A DNA stretch of 64,000 bases from Leptothermofonsia sichuanensis E412 (GCF_019891175.1 NZ_CP072600.1:434001-498000); one strand, 5' to 3'; shown: positions 1 to 8,304, counted from the stretch's first letter. Numbers and translations: made by a program. The notes: a model not told the origin generated them from the sequence alone.

Positions 1-217
1 AAAGCACACAACTTTAGCAATCTTGACCTAGAAAATCTAATTGAGGAGATTGAGAGCTTGGGTAGGAGTGACAAACGAGCCATTTCTAGCTATCTGATGC
101 GATTATGTGAACATTTTCTGAAGCTCCGGTATTGGGAATCCGAGCGAGAGATGTGTTTCAGAGGATGGGATCTGGAAATTACTAATTTTCGTTTGCAGAT
201 TCAAGCCATCCTCGAAG
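1..217 (+). pseudogene. DUF29 family protein, 5' part, interrupted by IS66 (window-edge partial)
   Basis: Reading from base 1 gives a DUF29-type N-terminal stretch containing LENLIEEIESLGRSDK and LKLRYW. DUF29 is a cyanobacteria-rich family of unknown function. The frame is entered by an IS66 element at 218. Deleting bases 218-1636 (element plus one CCTCGAAG copy) joins codon for codon to SPSLKNYLSDHFVSAYGNA. Deleting the second element (1697-2826) then joins to RKLFLKASKLDAQ and a stop at 2937-2939. The start codon lies upstream of the window. The split reading frame is seen directly; loss of function is inferred. A TTG at 58 can open a long frame fused to the transposase, but this is read-through of the broken gene, not a real start. 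Confidence 0.88.
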
Positions 218-1628
218 GTAATTGCTCAACTGGGGTTGACAAGGCGAGAAAGAACACTAGAGTTAAAGGCATGAAAGAGCTTCCAGACCTCAAGCAACTC
301 ACAGACTCTGATAAGGACAGGCTGATCCAGACACTGTGGGATGAGCTGCAAAAGTTGCAACAAAAGAAGCCGAAAAAGACATCCAAGAATTCCAGTTTAC
401 CCCCTGCTCAAGGATTCAAAGCAGCAGTTAGCGAGCCTTCTGGCTCCCAAGAGATAAATCGAAGTGCGAGTGTGGGACGCTGTGGTGGTGGGCGTAAGCT
501 GACTCCGAATCCCGACCAAATTATCCGCGCCGAAGTGAACAGGTGTAAAACTTGTGGTGTGAGTCTGTCTGGAACCCTTCAGCAATTGCTGCAACGCTAT
601 GAAAAAGTGGAGATTCCACCGATTCGCCCGGTTGTGACTCAAGTGGAACGGTATGGTTGCACCTGTCCGGGTTGTGGAGAAGTTCAATTGGCTCCAGTTC
701 CGGTGGGACTAGAACCCGGCAGTCCCTTCGGCGATGGGGTGGCGGCCTTAGTCACGACGTTGCGCTACGGTCATGCAATCAGCTATGCGCGGCTGAGTCA
801 ACTGATGTCGGAGGTGTTCAATTTAGCGATTTCCGAAGGTGCTTTGGCAAGTCTCTTTCAACGAGTCAAAACGCAATTAGACCCATCGATTGCGGCGATT
901 GTGCAGCGCTTACGCAGTTCCCGACTGGTCGGCAGCGATGAAACCAGTGCGCGGCTGAGAGGCAAGACGGTATGGGAATGGGTGTTTCAAAATGCTCAAG
1001 TCTGCTTGCATGTGATTCGCCCGTCCCGTGGGGCAGAGGTGATTGAGCACGTGATGGCAGGGCATCGTCCTGAGATTTGGGTGTCGGATTTGTTCAGCGC
1101 TCAAAAGAAACATCCTGCGTCAGATTGGCAAGTCTGCTTAGCCCATCAGTTGCGCGATTGTCAGTATGGCATTGATGCCGGGGATACGATCTTTTCGCCT
1201 CGGATGAAGCGGTTAGTCTTACGCGCTTGTGCTTGGCATCGACGCTGGGAGCAATTGTCTGCTTCGACGCAATATCAATATCGCTGCCGGATCAACCGAG
1301 AATTAGACCAAGCACTCGCCCTGTGTCCGACTCAAGCCGATGGCATTCGGCTGCAAACGCGCTACCGAAACTTGCGGGAGCATCTGTTTCTATTTTTGGC
1401 AGACACAACGATTGCGCCGACCAATAATGCCAGTGAACAGGCGCTGCGGATGAGTGTGATTTTTCGCAAGGTGACCAATGGGTTTCGCTCCGAGTGGGGC
1501 AAAGATTTGTTCGCCGATATTCGTTCTGTGGTGAATACGGGTAAGCGTCAAGGGCTTTCTGCTTTTGAGTCCATTTCTGCGGCCTTAAACCCTCACCAAT
1601 CCCTATTCCCGCTGAGTTGAGCAATTAC
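218..1628 (+). mobile_element. IS66-family insertion sequence (1411 bp)
   Basis: The ends are perfect 13-bp inverted repeats: GTAATTGCTCAAC at 218-230 and GTTGAGCAATTAC at 1616-1628. They are flanked by an 8-bp direct repeat CCTCGAAG (210-217 and 1629-1636), the target-site length expected for IS66. Only one transposase gene is present, with no tnpA or tnpB, which resembles the single-ORF ISBst12 subgroup. The element sits inside a DUF29 gene. Intact ends and an identical target duplication suggest a fairly recent insertion. Confidence 0.95.
271..1620 (+). CDS. IS66-family transposase
   Basis: DDE-type transposase of about 449 residues, with ATG at 271 as the first start inside the element. 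The N-terminus has a helical stretch rich in Gln and Lys, followed by a proline-rich linker. A zinc-binding-like region contains CKTCG and CTCPGCG. Candidate catalytic residues are D223 (VGSDETSA), D273 (VSDLFSAQ) and E389 (NNASEQALR), the last within the highly conserved IS66 C-terminal motif. It acts on its own element's ends. The frame is open end to end, so the enzyme may be active. The stop codon lies in the right inverted repeat. Confidence 0.93.
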   Translation: MKELPDLKQLTDSDKDRLIQTLWDELQKLQQKKPKKTSKNSSLPPAQGFKAAVSEPSGSQEINRSASVGRCGGGRKLTPNPDQIIRAEVNRCKTCGVSLSGTLQQLLQRYEKVEIPPIRPVVTQVERYGCTCPGCGEVQLAPVPVGLEPGSPFGDGVAALVTTLRYGHAISYARLSQLMSEVFNLAISEGALASLFQRVKTQLDPSIAAIVQRLRSSRLVGSDETSARLRGKTVWEWVFQNAQVCLHVIRPSRGAEVIEHVMAGHRPEIWVSDLFSAQKKHPASDWQVCLAHQLRDCQYGIDAGDTIFSPRMKRLVLRACAWHRRWEQLSASTQYQYRCRINRELDQALALCPTQADGIRLQTRYRNLREHLFLFLADTTIAPTNNASEQALRMSVIFRKVTNGFRSEWGKDLFADIRSVVNTGKRQGLSAFESISAALNPHQSLFPLS

Positions 1629-1636
1629 CCTCGAAG

Positions 1637-1694
1637 ATAGCCCCAGCCTCAAAAACTACCTCAGTGACCACTTTGTATCTGCGTATGGCAATGC
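1637..1694 (+). pseudogene. DUF29 gene, middle fragment between two insertion sequences
   Basis: This 58-base segment encodes SPSLKNYLSDHFVSAYGNA-type sequence, continuing the frame of the 1-217 fragment. It is flanked by the IS66 target duplication on the left and the IS630-type TA target (1695-1696) on the right. It shows that two independent transpositions hit one gene less than 70 bp apart. Confidence 0.85.
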
Positions 1695-1696
1695 TA

Positions 1697-2824
1697 TACC
1701 TTGTCAGGGTATAGTTTTTACTTGTTTAAAGGACTGAAAACGCAAGGTTAACAGTGAATCTAACTCAGGTTTATACGTCGTATGACACTGGTTGAGACAA
1801 GCAGTAATCGCCTCCTTAAATGCAGAGAAGTCAGCATAATAAATCGAATATAAGCATTGCTTCTTGACAAACTTCCACAAGCGCTCAATCAAGTTGAGAT
1901 TGGGAGAATAGACCGTTAGATACAACAACTCAATGTTCAATGATTGAGCCAACTCCATCACAACCGCACACTTCTGATACCGAGCGTTATCCAACACAAG
2001 CGTAATCGGAATGTCTAATCCCAGAGCTGCCAGTTTGTGCAGTAATTCACAGACACTTTGAGCGTTGATATAAGTCTCATTGGTGACGGTGATTAACGCA
2101 TGAGTCACGGCGTTGAGGGCCCCTAAGACATTGAACCGTTGCCTTCCTGCCCCCGACTTGATAAACAAGCGTTCAAAGCACCACAAAAACCCTAAGTAGG
2201 CCCCCAGAACAAAATGGGCAGCATCGACAAAGAAGACGGCTCTCTGACCTGCTTTTGCCTCTTGCAGTCGTGGGTCTAGTTTTTTTGACGAACTCCTCCT
2301 GCGCTTCTACATCAGCTTTGGCGGGCAACATCCCCACTCGCCGACAACGCATCCCCATCGATTTGAGAAACACCCTCACTTGCTCCCGACTACGGACAAT
2401 ACCAGTCAGTTCTTCGATCTTGGCGCAAGCCTGCGCTAGGGTCTTTGGAGGATTTGCCCGGAAGTATGCTTCCAAAGTCTGTTGATGTTGTTTCAGTTCA
2501 CTCTGGGGTCGATAAAAGGTCAATTCTTTGAGATTGCCGATCCCCCCAGTTTCATAATCTCGCAGATAGCTCAACAACGTTGGTTTTGTCACCCGAAGCA
2601 ACCGGGTAATTTCCTGATGCGAGTATCCTTGACTTTTGAGATACAACGCTTCCATTTTTTGTTGCACACGCGGATGTGGATGGTGAAAGCGTTCGTAATG
2701 TAGTTGCTCAATCTCTTCGGCACTAAAGCTCAGTTGGATCATTGGGAGGCACCGTGCTCAACACTCAACGGTCTACCTCATTTCTACTTTATCTAGAGGG
2801 TAAAATCTATACCCCGGCAAAGTA
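1697..2824 (-). mobile_element. IS630-type insertion sequence A (1128 bp, TA target)
   Basis: The left end TACCTTGTCAGGGTATAG and the complement of the right end, TACTTTGCCGGGGTATAG, form a clear imperfect inverted repeat. TA dinucleotides flank the element at 1695-1696 and 2825-2826. Excision of the element plus one TA restores the DUF29 frame (YGNA|RKLFL). TA targets and two overlapping transposase frames are typical of the IS630/Tc1 group. Its ends differ from those of the IS630 copies at 3.5, 12.5 and 41.4 kb, so it is a separate element. Confidence 0.93.
1704..2742 (-). pseudogene. IS630-type transposase of element A, frameshifted
   Basis: The N-terminal frame (2742 down to about 2285) holds a helix-turn-helix region (YSHQEITRLLRVTKPTLLSY). 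The C-terminal frame (to 1704) holds the DDE core, with FFVDAAHF, LVLDNARYQKC and NLIERLWKFVK. The frames meet at a run of seven A (minus strand, plus positions 2280-2286). The -1 frame meets TAG at once, so the join needs +1 (or -2) slippage; one extra A would fuse them. This may be a one-base deletion that kills the gene or a programmed slip, and the sequence alone does not decide. Confidence 0.8.
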
Positions 2825-2826
2825 TA

Positions 2827-2939
2827 GAAAGCTTTTTCTCAAAGCAAGCAAACTAGATGCCCAAGAAATTCCTGAAGCGCCTTACTTCACCCTGGAACAA
2901 GCCCTGGATGAAGATTGGCTCCCCTGGCAACCAGAATAG
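2827..2939 (+). pseudogene. DUF29 gene, 3' fragment
   Basis: It encodes the family's typical end, RKLFLKASKLDAQEIPEAPY, then LEQALDEDWLPWQPE and a TAG stop. It is in frame with the fragments at 1-217 and 1637-1694 once both insertion sequences are removed. A 65-codon frame starting near 2742 runs through the end of element A into this fragment but is an accident of the insertion. Confidence 0.87.
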
Positions 2940-2940
2940 T

Positions 2941-2996
2941 TCGTAGTGTTCACTTTAGTGAATATTGGATGACGACTAAAGTCGTCACTACCAACC
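2941..2996 (+). repeat. REP-like palindrome unit upstream of mod
   Basis: Contains two short palindromes, TTCACTTTAGTGAA and GACGACTAAAGTCGTC, joined by CGTAGTG/CACTAC-type sequence. The GACTAAAGTC core and the TCGTAGTG spacer match the units at 5954-6085 and 6412-6648 around the RAYT gene. It lies between the broken DUF29 gene and mod. Confidence 0.75.
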
Positions 2997-3030
2997 TTTT
3001 TACTTTTTCCTTTTGCCTTTTTCCTTCATC

Positions 3031-3513
3031 ATGACCCAGCAGCCCACCTACGGCCCCCACAACCCGCACCCGCTATCGACGCTACGGACGGAATTGGTGT
3101 GGGAGGGCAAGTATGACGAGTATGGCCATCGGCGGGAGGTGGATATTGCCGGGTGTGCGATGCCGATGCAGAAAATTGAGAGCATTGATGAACCCCGACG
3201 GGCGGCGGCGGCAACGGGGCAGTTGGAGATATTTGAACAGCAAAAGACGCAGCAGGATGACTTTAGAAATCGGCTGATCTGGGGCGACAACAAGCTGGTG
3301 ATGGCTTCGCTGTTGCAAGAGTTTAAGGGCAAGGTGGATCTGATTTATATTGACCCGCCGTTTGATGTAGGCGCGGATTTTTCGATGCAGGTGCAGATTG
3401 GAGATGAGAAGGAATCTGTTCAAAAAGAGCAGTCAACTCTAGAAATGGTTGCTTATCGAGACATTTGGGGTAAGGGATCGGATTCCTACCTGCAAATGAT
3501 TTACGAACGTCTA
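3031..3513 (+). pseudogene. mod: Type III-like DNA methyltransferase (Mod), 5' part, cut by IS630
   Basis: ATG at 3031 opens a frame whose first 161 codons end at the element at 3514. The segment carries the target-base motif IV as YIDPPF (D108-P-P-F) ahead of any motif I, the beta-class order seen in type III Mod adenine methyltransferases. A preceding stretch contains NRLIWGDNKLVMASLL, typical of this family. Removing 3514-4729 (element plus one TA) gives MIYERL|ALIKELLSDNGSVL with no frame change, for a 717-residue protein. As it stands, the product is cut after residue 161 and lacks AdoMet-binding motif I. Confidence 0.92.
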
Positions 3514-4727
3514 GTAGCTTGTCAAGAAAGAATTGAGGGATAGAGTCGCTTAAGTTTGATGCGAGCATCTTCAGTCGTAAATTGCCAATCAATGGTGCGA
3601 GATTGATCATTTCTGCGTTCTTCCCAAGCAGCAATTTCCCGTTTCAACGTATCTTGATCTGGGATGCGACGATCCAAGCACTGACGGGCTAAAACACTGA
3701 GTTCAATTTCTGCCATGTTAAGCCAACTGCCATGTTTTGGTGTGTAATGAATCTCTAATTTGTCTAGAATCCGCTTGGCTTCTTGAGGTGCAAACGTCTC
3801 ATACAAGGCAGATGGGTCATGAATATTGAGTTGGTCATGCACGATGGTAATCCATTCGGCATCGGGGTAACGCACATCCACCAGATATTTCATTTGTTTG
3901 GCATAGTCTTGTTTGGTGCGCCGTTCAGTGACTTCTACATGCCGCCATCCAGCTAAGGGTTCAGAAATCATGAAGAGATTACAGACCCCATTGCGTTCAT
4001 ATTCATAGTCATAGCGCTTCGGTTGACCGGGTTGGGGGGAGGGGAACTTGCGTTTCGAGGACTAATTGTTTGCTGGTTTCATCGAAACAAACGACCGGGT
4101 AGCGCGGGTCATAAGGGCGTGTATAAACGCTCAAAACATCTTCCATGTAGTAAACAAACTCGCCATTGGACTTCGGCGGAATTACCCAGCATTCCTGCAA
4201 CCAGGGTTTGAGTTCGTTTTTTTCAGCGTTTGCCGCACGGTTTCATGCGAAATGCTCTCTACATATCCCAACTCAACCAGTTGGTCTGCTAACAGGCGAA
4301 CGCTCCATTTCCCTTGTCCTTCAGGAGTCTCGGCACACGCCAGCGCAATCAAATGCGCTTCTTGTTCGCCATCGAGTAAGCGGGGCTTGGTTCGACTTGG
4401 AGTTTGACGCCCTAAGGCAGCCTCTAAACTCTGTGCAACAAAGCGTTGCCGGACTCGTTCAATCGTAGATACCCTAATATCGAGTGCATCACTGATATCT
4501 TGATCCCGCCAACCGCCGCCTTCCTGGTTGATGTCAGCTTTCAGCAAAATTCGAGCATGATTGAGTTTATAAACGGATGTTTTTCCGGTTGTTGTCAGAC
4601 TTTCTAAAGTCTCCCGCTCTTCACAGCTAAGGGCTACGATGTATCTCTTTTGGGGCATGGTTGGTAAGAGGTATCTGCCTCTCCATTCTCCCCTAATCTA
4701 TCCATCAAAACAAAGTTGACAGACTAC
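3514..4727 (-). mobile_element. IS630-type insertion sequence B, copy 1 (1214 bp), inside mod
   Basis: Ends are GTAGCTTGTCAAG and, on the complement of the right end, GTAGTCTGTCAAC. TA flanks lie at 3512-3513 and 4728-4729. It is nearly identical to copy 2 at 12460-13685. Copy 2 is 12 bp longer because of a 10-bp duplication and two extra G in a G tract. The transposase reads on the minus strand, opposite to mod. Confidence 0.95.
3522..4658 (-). pseudogene. IS630-type transposase, copy 1, frameshifted
   Basis: The N-terminal frame (4658 to 4182) holds the helix-turn-helix region (DISDALDIRVSTIERVRQRF). It is expected to pass to the next frame by -1 slippage on an A7 run (LKK|NELKPWLQECW), as in many IS630 members. 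The middle frame then ends prematurely (VPLPPTRSTEAL, stop at 4009-4011) because a C tract is two bases shorter than in copy 2. The last frame (3971 to 3522) carries the second Asp region (TIVHDQLNIHD) and Glu region (GSWLNMAEIELS). The middle-frame break makes this copy unlikely to work alone. Confidence 0.9.
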
Positions 4728-4729
4728 TA

Positions 4730-6400
4730 GCTTTAATCAAAGAGCTACTGTCTGATAATGGCAGTGTTTTGGTGCATTTAGATGATTCAGTAGCTAGCCA
4801 CGTCAAGATAATTCTTGATGAACTTTTTGATGCTGATAATTTCCGCTCACAAGTTATATGGCAGCGTGTCACCAGTCATAGTGATAGAAGAGGCTTTGCC
4901 TTTAACTACGATGTGATTTTTCACTACACCAAGTCACAAAATTTTGTCTGGAATCCACAATACCAAGCTTATGACGAAGCATATCTGAAATCTCATTATC
5001 GAAGCATTGATAAAGATGGAAGACGCTACGAATTAGATAATGTTAGTGCTGCTGGTGCTGGTGAACCACGCATCTTTTTTGGAAAGCTTATTGCTCCTCC
5101 ACCAGGAACCCATTGGCGTTGGTCACAGGAAAGAATTGACAAATTAATTGCAGAGAATCGAATTGAACTTACAAAAAATGGTACTCCTCGTTACAAGCGA
5201 TATTTAGACGAAATGCCTGGAAAAGCGGTGCAAGCAATCTGGACAGATATTCCACCTGTCAATTCTCAGGCTCATCAGGATACAGGTTATGACACTCAAA
5301 AACCAGAAGGACTCTTAGAAAGAATTATTCAGGCTCTTTCCAATGAAGGCGATCTCGTTGCCGATTTCTTTTGTGGCAGTGGCACCACCGGAGCCGTTGC
5401 GGAGCAGTTGGGGCGCAGGTGGATCATGTGCGACTTGGGGCGGTTTGCCATTCACACCACCCGCAAGCGGATGATTGAGCTACAGCGCAAGTTGCATAGT
5501 GAGGGCAAACCCTATCGCGCCTTTGATGTCTATAACCTGGGGCGCTATGAGCGGCAGTGGTGGCAAAAAGACCGCTTGCAGGGGGCAGATGAGGAACATC
5601 GGCGTGTGATTTTGGAGTTTTTCAAAGCCGAGGTACTGACCAATCCGCCTTCCCCCCTGCTACATGGGCGCAAGGCGGGGGCCTTCTGCCATGTGGATGG
5701 CATCGACTCCATCTTTACCCGCGAAGAAGCGAAACAGGTGGCGCAGGCAACCGCGCAGGCAGGCGGGCGGGAGTGCTATTGCCTTGCCTGGGAATTTGAG
5801 ATGGATTTGCATCTGCTGGTAAATGCCCTGACGCAGGAGTTGGGCGTAAAGCTAAAGCTAGTGCAGATTCCCCGCGAAATTATGGAGAAGAATCGCAAAT
5901 CGCCGCCGCCGTTTTTGGAAGTGGCCGTCCTCGCCGCCGAACCCGTCTACCGTAAAGCAACGACTGAAGTCGTTACTACAAACCAGGTTCGTAGTGAGGA
6001 CTTTAGTCCTCAAACCCGCAAAGCAACGACTGAAGTCGTTACTACAAACAAGGCTCGTAGTGAGGACTTTAGTCCTCAAACCCGCACGGTAGACATCAAA
6101 CTCACCCAGTTCCTTCCCTCCCTCGCCGAAGTGCCCACCAAAGAACTGGAAGCCATCAAAGAACGCGCCATCAAAAGCGGCTTTGATTTCATTGATTTTT
6201 GGGCGATCGATTTCAACTGGCAACCGGGCAAACCCTTCACCCACGACTGGCAAGACTATCGCACCCGCAAAGATCGCTCCCTCAAAACCATCAGCGATGC
6301 GGGCTACACCTACCCAGCTTCAGGCAAATACACCGCCTGCGTCAAAGTCGTGGATATCTTCGGCTGCGACACCTCGATTACCGTAGAGGTAGAAGTATGA
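4730..6400 (+). pseudogene. mod: Type III-like DNA methyltransferase (Mod), 3' part
   Basis: Continues the mod frame after the IS630 element. It contains motif I as FFCGSGTTGAV (reconstructed residues about 374-384) for AdoMet binding. The region before it fits a target-recognition domain. Two 66-bp REP units (5954-6085) are translated in frame as near-identical 22-residue repeats beginning KATTEVVTTN, an unusual insertion between the catalytic region and the C-terminal domain (TQFLPSLAEVPTKELEAI onward). An internal start at 4769 could express this part alone, but it would lack DPPF. It ends in ATGA, overlapping a repeat-made frame. Adenine methylation and partnership with res at 8301 are inferred from family and position. 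Confidence 0.9.
5954..6085 (+). repeat. Two tandem 66-bp REP units translated within mod
   Basis: Units 5954-6019 and 6020-6085 differ at only a few bases. Each has the palindromes AACGACTGAAGTCGTT and GAGGACTTTAGTCCTC. The length of 66 keeps the frame, adding 22 residues per unit. The same family forms the array at 6412-6648 and lies inside the RAYT gene. Confidence 0.93.
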
Positions 6401-6678
6401 ACCCAGTTCGTAAAATAACGACTAAAGTCGTTGCTACAAACTCAAAGGCTCGTAGTGAGGGCTTTAGCCCTCATCACCAGGAAATAACGACTGAAGTCGT
6501 TACTACAAACTCAAAGGCTCGTAGTAAGGGCTTTAGCCCTTATCACCAGGAAATAACGACTAAAGTCGTTACTACAAACTCAAAGGCTCGTAGTGAGGGC
6601 TTTAGCCCTTATCACCAGGAAATAACGACTAAAGTCGTTACTACAAACGTTGAGGTTGGGGGTGCTTGCTATGTATGA
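6397..6678 (+). CDS. Possible 93-residue ORF made of REP repeats
   Basis: ATG at 6397 overlaps the mod stop (ATGA). The frame stays open through three and a half 69-bp REP units, giving 23-residue repeats of the type EITTKVVTTNSKARSEGFSP, and closes at 6678, just inside the RAYT start at 6671. The unit length, a multiple of three, is what keeps it open. It may be an untranslated repeat array; start-stop overlaps with both neighbours are the only hint of translation. No known domain is recognised. Confidence 0.3.
   Translation: MNPVRKITTKVVATNSKARSEGFSPHHQEITTEVVTTNSKARSKGFSPYHQEITTKVVTTNSKARSEGFSPYHQEITTKVVTTNVEVGGACYV
6412..6648 (+). repeat. Tandem REP array (three 69-bp units plus partial fourth)
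   Basis: Units at about 6412-6480, 6481-6549 and 6550-6618, and a partial at 6619-6648. Each unit combines AACGACTAAAGTCGTT and a GGGCTTTAGCCC palindrome separated by CTACAAACTCAAAGGCTCGTAGT. It directly precedes the RAYT gene, the arrangement expected for a transposase acting on REP hairpins. Confidence 0.93.
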
Positions 6679-7396
6679 GTATCGTCAGCTAACACCAGTG
6701 CAGCGGGCTGAACTTGTACAACAACGTTTAGCTAAAGGCTATCCACCCCACAGCCCACCTCACCCAATTCAGGATCAATCGTTTTACCTACTGACGGCGG
6801 CTTGCTACGAGCATAAATGCCATATCAAGACTGAAGAGCGACGCAAGCAGCTTTTGGACTTGCTGTTTGAACAGTTTACAAATTGTGGGGTTGAGCTACG
6901 AGGATGGGTGATTTTGCCCAATCATTATCATGTGTTAGTTTATCTTGGTGACTTCGATGAGGACTTAAGTCCTCACTACAAACGGGTTCGGAGTAAGGGC
7001 TTTAGCCCTTATCAACAAATAGGGAAAGTTTTACAACGAATACACGGCTCCACTTCGCGACAGTGGAATCTGGAAGATCAGGCAGTTGGGCGGAAAGTGT
7101 GGTATGCCTATAGCGATCGCGCGATTCGCTCTGAACGACATTACTACACAACTCTGAATTACATTCACTACAACCCGGTTAAGCATAACTGGTCTGGTTC
7201 TCCCTACAATTGGTCTTACAGCAGTGTCCATTGGTATTTAGAGCAAGAGGGGCGGGAATGGTTGCGGGATAGCTGGGTCAGGTATCCGGTGAAGGACTAT
7301 GGGAAAGAATGGGATGACTTTGGTGAGGGTGAGCAAGGCTTGCTAAAGCGAGAACCACAAACTCATTCAGGAGAAACCCTATGGCAGAACGAGTAA
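6671..7396 (+). CDS. REP-associated tyrosine transposase (RAYT, IS200/IS605-like Y1)
   Basis: A 241-residue member of the TnpA-REP family. It has an HUH metal-binding motif in PNHYHVLV (H85, H87) and a candidate catalytic Tyr near 164 in LNYIHYNPVKH. These enzymes cut single-stranded REP hairpins. ATG at 6671 was chosen over an upstream TTG because sequence before it is REP array. A REP-derived segment (GDFDEDLSPHYKRVRSKGFS, around residues 93-116) is embedded in the protein just after the HUH strand, so the enzyme's own gene carries its presumed substrate. It overlaps the next gene by 16 bp, suggesting co-transcription. Activity with the insert is uncertain. Confidence 0.9.
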   Translation: MYEYRQLTPVQRAELVQQRLAKGYPPHSPPHPIQDQSFYLLTAACYEHKCHIKTEERRKQLLDLLFEQFTNCGVELRGWVILPNHYHVLVYLGDFDEDLSPHYKRVRSKGFSPYQQIGKVLQRIHGSTSRQWNLEDQAVGRKVWYAYSDRAIRSERHYYTTLNYIHYNPVKHNWSGSPYNWSYSSVHWYLEQEGREWLRDSWVRYPVKDYGKEWDDFGEGEQGLLKREPQTHSGETLWQNE

Positions 7397-7605
7397 AGGT
7401 TTGGTTTGACCCAGAAGCTGATTTTCTAGAGGTGATTTTTTCAGATGCTCTGGGTTATATGCGGGAAACCGAAAATGATGCCGTTATGGAGCGGGTGGAT
7501 TTAGATGGCAACCTGCTCGGCTTCTCCATTCTGGCAATTAGTCAGCTTGCCAAATCAAAACCATTGATGGCTGAGTTGCTTTCAGGAAGAGGAAGTGTAG
7601 CATGA
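7381..7605 (+). CDS. DUF2283 domain protein
   Basis: A 74-residue protein with the DUF2283 pattern: KVWFDPEADFLEVIF at the start, then ERVDLDGNLLGFSILAIS. Members are small and often lie in toxin-antitoxin-like or mobile contexts; the molecular role is not known. The start overlaps the RAYT gene by 16 bp and the stop overlaps the MNT start (ATGA at 7602), so it appears translationally linked to both. An antitoxin-like role would be inference from context only. Confidence 0.82.
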   Translation: MAERVKVWFDPEADFLEVIFSDALGYMRETENDAVMERVDLDGNLLGFSILAISQLAKSKPLMAELLSGRGSVA

Positions 7606-7934
7606 TCTCTATTGGTCAAATTCAGGCTTTTAGTCAACAAATTGCTGAAAAATTTCAGCCAGAACGCATTATTTTGTTTGGTTCCTATGCCTCTGGACAG
7701 CCCACCGAAGACTCAGATGTTGATTTATTGGTAGTTTTGCCCTTTAAGGAACTGCCAGTGCAAAAGGCGATCGCCATTCGGCAACAAATTAAGGCTCCCT
7801 TCCCGCTGGATCTGATGGCAAGAACTCCTGAGCAAATTCAGCAACGCCTGGAAATGGGTGACTTTTTCATTCAAGACATTATGCAAAATGGTCGCGTTCT
7901 CTATGAAGCCAATCACGCAAGAGTGGATCAATAA
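7602..7934 (+). CDS. MNT-type nucleotidyltransferase (MntA-like antitoxin)
   Basis: A minimal nucleotidyltransferase of 110 residues with the GSYASG motif (27-32) and the acidic pair DVD (39-41), the metal-binding core of the polymerase-beta fold. In characterised HepT/MntA pairs the MNT protein neutralises the HEPN toxin by adding AMP to a Tyr. It overlaps DUF2283 by 4 bp and the HEPN gene by 32 bp, so the three form one translational unit. Function is inferred from the pairing and motif. Confidence 0.9.
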   Translation: MISIGQIQAFSQQIAEKFQPERIILFGSYASGQPTEDSDVDLLVVLPFKELPVQKAIAIRQQIKAPFPLDLMARTPEQIQQRLEMGDFFIQDIMQNGRVLYEANHARVDQ

Positions 7935-8304
7935 AGCAGAAGGTGATTTTGCCACCGCTCAGCGAGAGCTTCAGGTTCAGCAAATGGCTAACTATGATGC
8001 CGTATGTTTTCACGCTCAGCAGTGCATCGAAAAATATCTAAAAGCTTGCCTCCAAGAAGAAAATATTCCGTTTACAAGAACTCACGACCTCAGCGTATTG
8101 CTCGATCTGTTTTTACCCATCCATCCAGCATGGGCATCTTTGCGTCCTACCCTGGACGCTCTAACGACCTATGCCGTTGAGTTTCGCTATCCGGGTATGT
8201 CGGCTAATCAGGCGATCGCCAATCAAGCCTTTCAAGATTGTGCGCTATTCGTCAAACCATTCGCCAGCACCTTTCGTTGTAAATCTCACACGCCTTACCC
8301 ATGA
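7903..8304 (+). CDS. HEPN domain protein (partner of MNT)
   Basis: A 133-residue HEPN protein. It has the family helix YDAVCFHAQQCIEKYLKACL (31-50), then RTHDLSVLL (59-67) and the RYPG turn (95-98). ATG at 7903 gives the normal family length; an earlier start at 7858 would add 15 residues. The classical R-x4-6-H ribonuclease motif is not obvious, which fits the MNT-linked HEPN group better than RNase HEPNs. The stop overlaps the start of res by 4 bp, tying it to the restriction operon. Confidence 0.88.
   Translation: MKPITQEWINKAEGDFATAQRELQVQQMANYDAVCFHAQQCIEKYLKACLQEENIPFTRTHDLSVLLDLFLPIHPAWASLRPTLDALTTYAVEFRYPGMSANQAIANQAFQDCALFVKPFASTFRCKSHTPYP

Noticed and set aside
58-270. Long frame from TTG 58 that fuses DUF29 sequence to the IS66 transposase
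   Set aside because: The IS66 left end at 218 and its 8-bp target duplication show that the first part belongs to the interrupted DUF29 gene; the transposase starts at 271.
2742-2824. Start of a 65-codon ORF ahead of the DUF29 3' fragment
   Set aside because: These bases are the terminal part of IS element A; only the codons after 2826 align with DUF29.
6412-6648. Possible CRISPR array (regular repeats near defence genes)
   Set aside because: Units are contiguous and nearly identical over their whole 69 bp with no unique spacers, and they match REP palindromes; no cas genes are nearby.
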